64,000 nucleotides of DNA, from the NCBI GenBank assembly GCA_004332335.1, contig SISS01000040.1, positions 1 through 64,000 on the forward strand, given 5' to 3'. Both the position numbers and the translations under genes were made by a program. Positions 60,418 through 64,000 of this stretch are shown here, in pieces. The notes beneath the pieces were generated by a model. That model searched no databases. It was not told where the DNA came from and saw only the letters and a list, made by a program, of their open reading frames with translations. Each line of letters starts with the position of its first letter. The stretch's first letter is position 1. Source of the stretch: Methanoregulaceae archaeon UXB-2016 (lineage in GTDB: Archaea; Halobacteriota; Methanomicrobia; Methanomicrobiales; Methanospirillaceae).

Positions 60418-60454
60418 GAAGAAAGAAAGAGACGCCGATGTGCGGGAGACCGTA

Positions 60455-60715
60455 TCAGCTCTTCTGCTTCTGCTTGAAGATCCCGGACATGTGCCTGACC
60501 AGGATCACATCTCCGACCGACCGGATCATCCGGAACGGGATCTGCAGTCCCTTGTATCCCTTGATATCGATGATGTCCATGTTCAGGTTGCCGAGCGCGA
60601 GCGCCTTGATCGATTTCCGATCGAGGTCGATCACGACGTCGTCGACATCCCCGACAAAGACGGCTCGGTCCGTATAGACGGAGAGGCCCAGCACATCGGT
60701 GATCTGCGATTTCAT
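60455..60715 (-). CDS. PRC-barrel domain protein
   Basis: The 86-residue protein reads SQITDVLGLSVYTDRAVFVGDVDDVVID and later YKGLQIPFRMIRSVGDVILV, the beta-barrel phrases of PRC-barrel proteins, widespread and abundant in methanogens with proposed roles in RNA metabolism or division. It starts at ATG 60715 behind CGGGAG and is divergent from the site-2 protease gene. Confidence 0.8.
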   Translation of the reverse strand: MKSQITDVLGLSVYTDRAVFVGDVDDVVIDLDRKSIKALALGNLNMDIIDIKGYKGLQIPFRMIRSVGDVILVRHMSGIFKQKQKS

Positions 60716-60730
60716 CGAACTCCCGTTCAA

Positions 60731-60747
60731 GGTATATACTATAAAAG
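60731..60747. promoter_or_regulatory. AT-rich divergent promoter between PRC-barrel and protease genes
   Basis: GGTATATACTATAAAAG in a 53-bp gap contains overlapping TATA-like elements. On the plus strand it is followed by AGGTGATC, a strong ribosome site just before ATG 60769. On the minus strand the spacing to ATG 60715 allows only a very short leader. Confidence 0.5.
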
Positions 60748-60768
60748 TAAAAAAGGTGATCCTTTCAC

Positions 60769-61902
60769 ATGGACGCCTCGCTGCGCATCGGCCGGCTCTT
60801 CGGGATCCCGATCGAGCTCCATTTCACGTTTCTGCTCGTCATCCCACTCTTTGCCTGGATCATCGGCAGCCAGATCGAGCTGACCACGGCCCTGCTCGAG
60901 GAGATCTTCAGAGTCGAGATCGATCCGACCCTGATACTGAGCGGTCTTGTGCCGTACCTGCTCGGGGCCGCGGTCTCGCTCGGGCTCTTTGCCGGCGTGC
61001 TCGTGCACGAGATGGCCCACTCGCTCGTCGCCCTCCGGCAGGGGATGAAGATCAATGCGATCACGCTCTACCTCTTCGGCGGGGTCTCGCAGATGGAGGA
61101 GTCGACGCCCGACCCGAAGATCGAGCTCCCGATGGCGCTGGTCGGACCGGTCACCTCGCTCGTGCTCGGACTTCTCTGCATCGGGCTCGTATACGTCGCC
61201 GACGGAGCGATTGCAGACCGCCCCCTCGCCGGCGTCGTCGTCTTCGCGCTCGCCTACCTCGGCCTGCTGAACGTGATCCTCTTCGTCTTCAATCTGCTGC
61301 CCGCCTTTCCGATGGACGGGGGGCGCGTCCTTCGGGCCTACCTCGCCCGACGGATGCCCCTGCCCCGCGCCACCAGGATCGCGGCGAACATCGGCAAGGG
61401 GTTCGCGGTCGTCTTCGGGATCCTCGGGCTCCTCGCCCTCAACCCGATCCTGGTGATCATCGCGTTCTTTATCTACATCGGGGCCTCGCAGGAGTCGACC
61501 GCGATCCGGTACACGTTCCTCCTTCAGGACGTGACCCTCGGCCAGATCATGAGCCGCGAGGTGATGACGGTCGATCCGTCGACCCCTGTTCACCAGGTGC
61601 TCGAGCAGATGTACGCGACCAAGCACCTCGGGTTTCCGGTCCTCGACCGCGGGGCCCTCGTGGGGATGATCACCCTCGACGACATCCACCGGACGAACCC
61701 GATCGACCGCGACGCCCTGCTCGTCCGCGACATCATGACCCGCGGAGCGGTCGCCCTGCCGCCCGAGGCCCCGGTTGTCGACGCGCTTCGCGTGATGTCG
61801 GCGCAGAACATCGGCCGGATCCCGATCGTCCGGGACGGCGATCTCCTCGGGATCGTGACCCGGAACGACATCATGAAGGTGATCGAGCTCCGCGAGACCT
61901 AG
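60769..61902 (+). CDS. Site-2 protease (M50 family) with CBS domains
   Basis: The 377-residue membrane metalloprotease has HEMAH (about 80-84) and NLLPAFPMDGGRVLRA (about 175-190), the paired zinc-site motifs, within four to six helices. Two C-terminal CBS domains follow (about 260-377; IMSREVMTVDPSTPVHQVLEQM, IMTRGAVALPPEAPVVDALRVM), which bind adenine nucleotides and could gate activity by energy state. It would cleave membrane-bound substrates within the bilayer. The stop overlaps the radical SAM gene on the other strand. Confidence 0.9.
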   Translation: MDASLRIGRLFGIPIELHFTFLLVIPLFAWIIGSQIELTTALLEEIFRVEIDPTLILSGLVPYLLGAAVSLGLFAGVLVHEMAHSLVALRQGMKINAITLYLFGGVSQMEESTPDPKIELPMALVGPVTSLVLGLLCIGLVYVADGAIADRPLAGVVVFALAYLGLLNVILFVFNLLPAFPMDGGRVLRAYLARRMPLPRATRIAANIGKGFAVVFGILGLLALNPILVIIAFFIYIGASQESTAIRYTFLLQDVTLGQIMSREVMTVDPSTPVHQVLEQMYATKHLGFPVLDRGALVGMITLDDIHRTNPIDRDALLVRDIMTRGAVALPPEAPVVDALRVMSAQNIGRIPIVRDGDLLGIVTRNDIMKVIELRET

Positions 61903-63554
61903 GAGAGGTCGAGGAGGGAGTCGATCGGGGTCTCGCCGCCGACCGCCCTGTGCCAGGCCGCGAGCGACCGGAACGGCCGCCCCACACCGATCGTGGCGGC
62001 CCGTTTCTTTCCGACGCCGGGGAGCCAGCGGAGCGCAGTGAAGGGAAGGGTGTTGATCGGGATCGGGGCGGGAAGGGCCGTGACCGACCGGTGCCCGTGG
62101 TCGATCACGACCGCGTCGAGCACGCTCCCGACCGGAAGCGGGAGGGGGAGGCCGAGCAGGATCGGGTACGACCCGAGGGGACGGGCGAGGCTCAGGGGCC
62201 CACTCTGTTCGACGACGGCGTGCCGGACCACGGTCCCGATCGGAAAGACCCGGCGGAGCATGGGGAGGTCGATCCCGTTCCGGACCGCCTCCTTGAAGGT
62301 CCGAAATTCCCGGTCGTACCGGCCGAGCGTGTTCTCGTCGTGGGCCGGGGTGCCGGGGAACGGCATCACCTGCCGGATGTTGATTCGCCGGACGAGAAGC
62401 CCTGCGGCGAGGACGCGCTCGAGGAAGACGAGGTTCCGGTCGTAGGTCGCCGGAGTCTCGCCCGCGAGCCCCAGCACGAAGTTCAGCCCCGGCAGGAGTT
62501 CGGGGATCCCGTCGCGCCGGATCCCGCCGACCTCGTTCACGATCTCTATCGCCCGGAAGACCTCGTCGGGCGAGGCCTTGAGGTTGTTCGCGGCGATGAC
62601 CGCAGGGTCGGCCGTCTCCATCCCGAACGCAGCCACGTCGCCGGGGGTGTGGGCGTCGACGATCGCCTGGAGCGCGGCCCGGGCCGGCTCCTCGTGTCGT
62701 GCGATCGTGCCCGGATTCACGTTGTCGATGTGGAGGGTCAGGAGCTCCGGGGCCCCGGCCCGGACCGCGGCGAAGAGGGCCCGGATACGGTCGGGGTCGG
62801 GGGCCGGGTCGGCGCCTGGGGCGGCGCCGTACGCGAGCAGGTCGGGTTGCCGGCCGAGCCTGAAGTGGCGGGCGCCCCGTGCGGAGAGGGCCGCGACCTC
62901 CTCGCCGACGGCCGATGTCGACCGGTACCGGGGCGGGCCGTAGAACGGCTCGGTGCAGAATGAGCAGCCCCCGATCGCCTGGCGTGCACAGCCCCGTGCG
63001 GTCTCGAGCTCGGCGATCACGTGCGGAAAGGACGGGTGCTGGGGGAGGACGGCCGCGCCGGCGACCGCGAAGCGATCGGTCGCCGCGTAGTCGTACGAGC
63101 CCCGCGGTTCGTCCCCGCCGAGTGCGGCCTCGAGCGCGGCGGCCGGGTGGCCCGCGAGGAGAAGGTCGTAGCCATCGAGCCCCTCGGCAAGGGCCCGTTC
63201 GCCCCCGCCGGACGCGTACCCGAAGAGAATCGGGCCGCCGATCGCCGTCGTGGGCCGCCGGAGCTGGCGCCCGAGCTGCCGGAGCTCGGAGAGGGTCGCG
63301 GGCCGGCCCGCGAGGTACTTCCCCGGCACGGTCGAGCCTGCATGGACCACGACGAGGTCAGCCCCATCGAGGACCGCGAGGAGGCCAGAGTCCGCCCGGA
63401 GCTGGTCGATGGTCAGGTATCGGAGCTCGTATCCCCGCTCGATCAGGACGCCCGCGAGTTGGCGGACCTCGGGCGCGATGTAGGGGGGCACCCCGAGGCA
63501 GGCCGGCTCGTCCACGTACCCGTCGACGAGGACCGCACGCGAGTTAGAGCTCAT
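61899..63554 (-). CDS. Radical SAM protein with C-terminal helix-hairpin-helix (COG1031-like)
   Basis: The 551-residue protein has a B12-binding-like N-terminal part (AVLVDGYVDEPACLGVPPYIAPEVRQLAGV in its opening region) and a radical SAM core whose cysteines are spaced C-x7-C-x2-C (ARGCARQAIGGCSFCTEP, about 203-216), unlike the usual C-x3-C-x2-C. It ends with a helix-hairpin-helix (FTALRWLPGVGKKRAATI). This fits the archaeal COG1031 group, of unknown substrate; the HhH suggests nucleic-acid contact. It overlaps mptE by 11 bp. Confidence 0.8.
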   Translation of the reverse strand: MSSNSRAVLVDGYVDEPACLGVPPYIAPEVRQLAGVLIERGYELRYLTIDQLRADSGLLAVLDGADLVVVHAGSTVPGKYLAGRPATLSELRQLGRQLRRPTTAIGGPILFGYASGGGERALAEGLDGYDLLLAGHPAAALEAALGGDEPRGSYDYAATDRFAVAGAAVLPQHPSFPHVIAELETARGCARQAIGGCSFCTEPFYGPPRYRSTSAVGEEVAALSARGARHFRLGRQPDLLAYGAAPGADPAPDPDRIRALFAAVRAGAPELLTLHIDNVNPGTIARHEEPARAALQAIVDAHTPGDVAAFGMETADPAVIAANNLKASPDEVFRAIEIVNEVGGIRRDGIPELLPGLNFVLGLAGETPATYDRNLVFLERVLAAGLLVRRINIRQVMPFPGTPAHDENTLGRYDREFRTFKEAVRNGIDLPMLRRVFPIGTVVRHAVVEQSGPLSLARPLGSYPILLGLPLPLPVGSVLDAVVIDHGHRSVTALPAPIPINTLPFTALRWLPGVGKKRAATIGVGRPFRSLAAWHRAVGGETPIDSLLDLS

Positions 63555-64000
63555 GGCCGAGCAGGGCGAGAAGGCGGCGGGCCCAGAGGAGCTTGCCCCG
63601 CTTGATCGGGTCGACCGAGGCGTCGTCGAGGTTGAAGCCCGCGAACGTGACCGCCGAGGCCCCAAAGTGATCGGCGGCGAACGCGGCCCGATCTCCGTCC
63701 GAGAAGCCGCCGAAGTTGTGGACATTCGAAATCGGCGGCCCCTGCGTCGTCCCGACCAGCGGCCCCTCGAAGTCGGGGACCCAGGCCCTGAGGAGGCGCA
63801 TGTTGTCGCCATGGGCGTGTACGACCATGACCGTGCCCTCGCGGTTCATCTCGAAGAACACCTCGGTCGCTCCGTCGAGGTCGGTGAAGACGGCGGCCGG
63901 GCGGATCCCGTGGGAGTAGAGGACGCCGGCCGCCCCGTCCGCGGCGAGCACGACACCGCTCACCCGGTCAAGCTCGTTCGGGAGGATCGGCGCGTTGCCG
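63544..64000 (-). CDS. mptE: 6-hydroxymethyl-7,8-dihydropterin pyrophosphokinase MptE, partial (N-terminus beyond window)
   Basis: About 151 C-terminal residues are visible, open to the window edge. The sequence GNAPILPNELDRVSGVVLAADGAA, then VFTDLDGATE, VVHAHGDNMRLL, VGTTQG and NFGGFSDGDRAAF match the archaeal MptE/COG1634 pyrophosphokinase, which activates the pterin precursor of tetrahydromethanopterin. The internal GTG at 63963 is not the start because the frame and homology continue upstream. Confidence 0.8.
   Translation of the reverse strand, partial: GNAPILPNELDRVSGVVLAADGAAGVLYSHGIRPAAVFTDLDGATEVFFEMNREGTVMVVHAHGDNMRLLRAWVPDFEGPLVGTTQGPPISNVHNFGGFSDGDRAAFAADHFGASAVTFAGFNLDDASVDPIKRGKLLWARRLLALLGHEL

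Overview
The window comes from the chromosome of a GC-rich, hydrogenotrophic-type methanogenic euryarchaeon, most likely of the order Methanomicrobiales. The evidence is an archaeal acetyl-CoA decarbonylase/synthase operon (cdhABCDE), an MptE-type methanopterin enzyme, HypF, archaeal FtsZ/SecE/Spt5 and ribosomal stalk proteins, archaeal IleRS, Thg1, DtdA, PAS-domain sensors, and surface proteins with a Thr-rich C-terminal anchor. TATA-box promoters are AT-rich islands in otherwise GC-rich DNA, and many gene pairs overlap by ATGA, GTGA or TGATG, so translational coupling is common. No tRNA, rRNA, CRISPR array or intact insertion sequence was recognised.

Layout. 1-3.3 kb: a secreted-protein fragment, a PAS sensor, and the ruins of a tryptophan operon. 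The ruins comprise a promoter carrying two TGTACA boxes, trpE broken by a 94-bp inverted-repeat element, and truncated trpC, trpB and trpA pieces fused in a row. 2.8-6.8 kb: accessory genes (two DUF2284 proteins, GNAT, peroxiredoxin, LURP-one-like, a metzincin homologue lacking its zinc site). 6.9-10.8 kb: a membrane sensor kinase lacking the usual phospho-acceptor His, plus a helical membrane partner. 10.8-15.1 kb: leuC-leuD-leuB and a trailing unknown gene. 15.2-18.5 kb: two HTH regulators and a COG1202-type helicase, divergent from hypF (18.5-20.7 kb). 20.8-25.5 kb: soluble MCP, trpF, a frame-broken SDR, glutaredoxin, K+ channel and a frame-broken radical SAM gene.

25.6-35.9 kb is the metabolic core: two CooC-type nickel-insertion ATPases, cdhA-B-C-D-E, and a RACo-like [2Fe-2S]/ASKHA protein. 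Together these would build, run and reductively reactivate the CO dehydrogenase/acetyl-CoA synthase that makes acetyl-CoA for biosynthesis. 35.9-39.8 kb holds accessory genes, two with broken frames. 40-49.4 kb is the translation/secretion/division block dtdA-ftsZ-secE-spt5 and rpl11-rpl1-rpl10-rpl12, split by about 3.9 kb carrying a secreted adenosine-deaminase-like gene and a frame-broken MFS transporter. 49.5-53.1 kb: two moeA genes behind a Cys-rich small protein, and a LOG-like gene. 53.2-56.3 kb: three signal-peptide/anchor surface proteins. 56.5-64 kb: ileS, thg1, PRC-barrel, a site-2 protease with CBS domains, a radical SAM protein and partial mptE.

The most notable item is the fossil trp operon. 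Removing the 94-bp element and one copy of its 5-bp target duplication restores the trpE 5' reading frame, and its promoter carries TGTACA motifs like the TRP box known for TrpY of Methanothermobacter. A second theme is that single-base frame breaks fall only in accessory genes, which suggests active gene decay, although assembly indels are not excluded.
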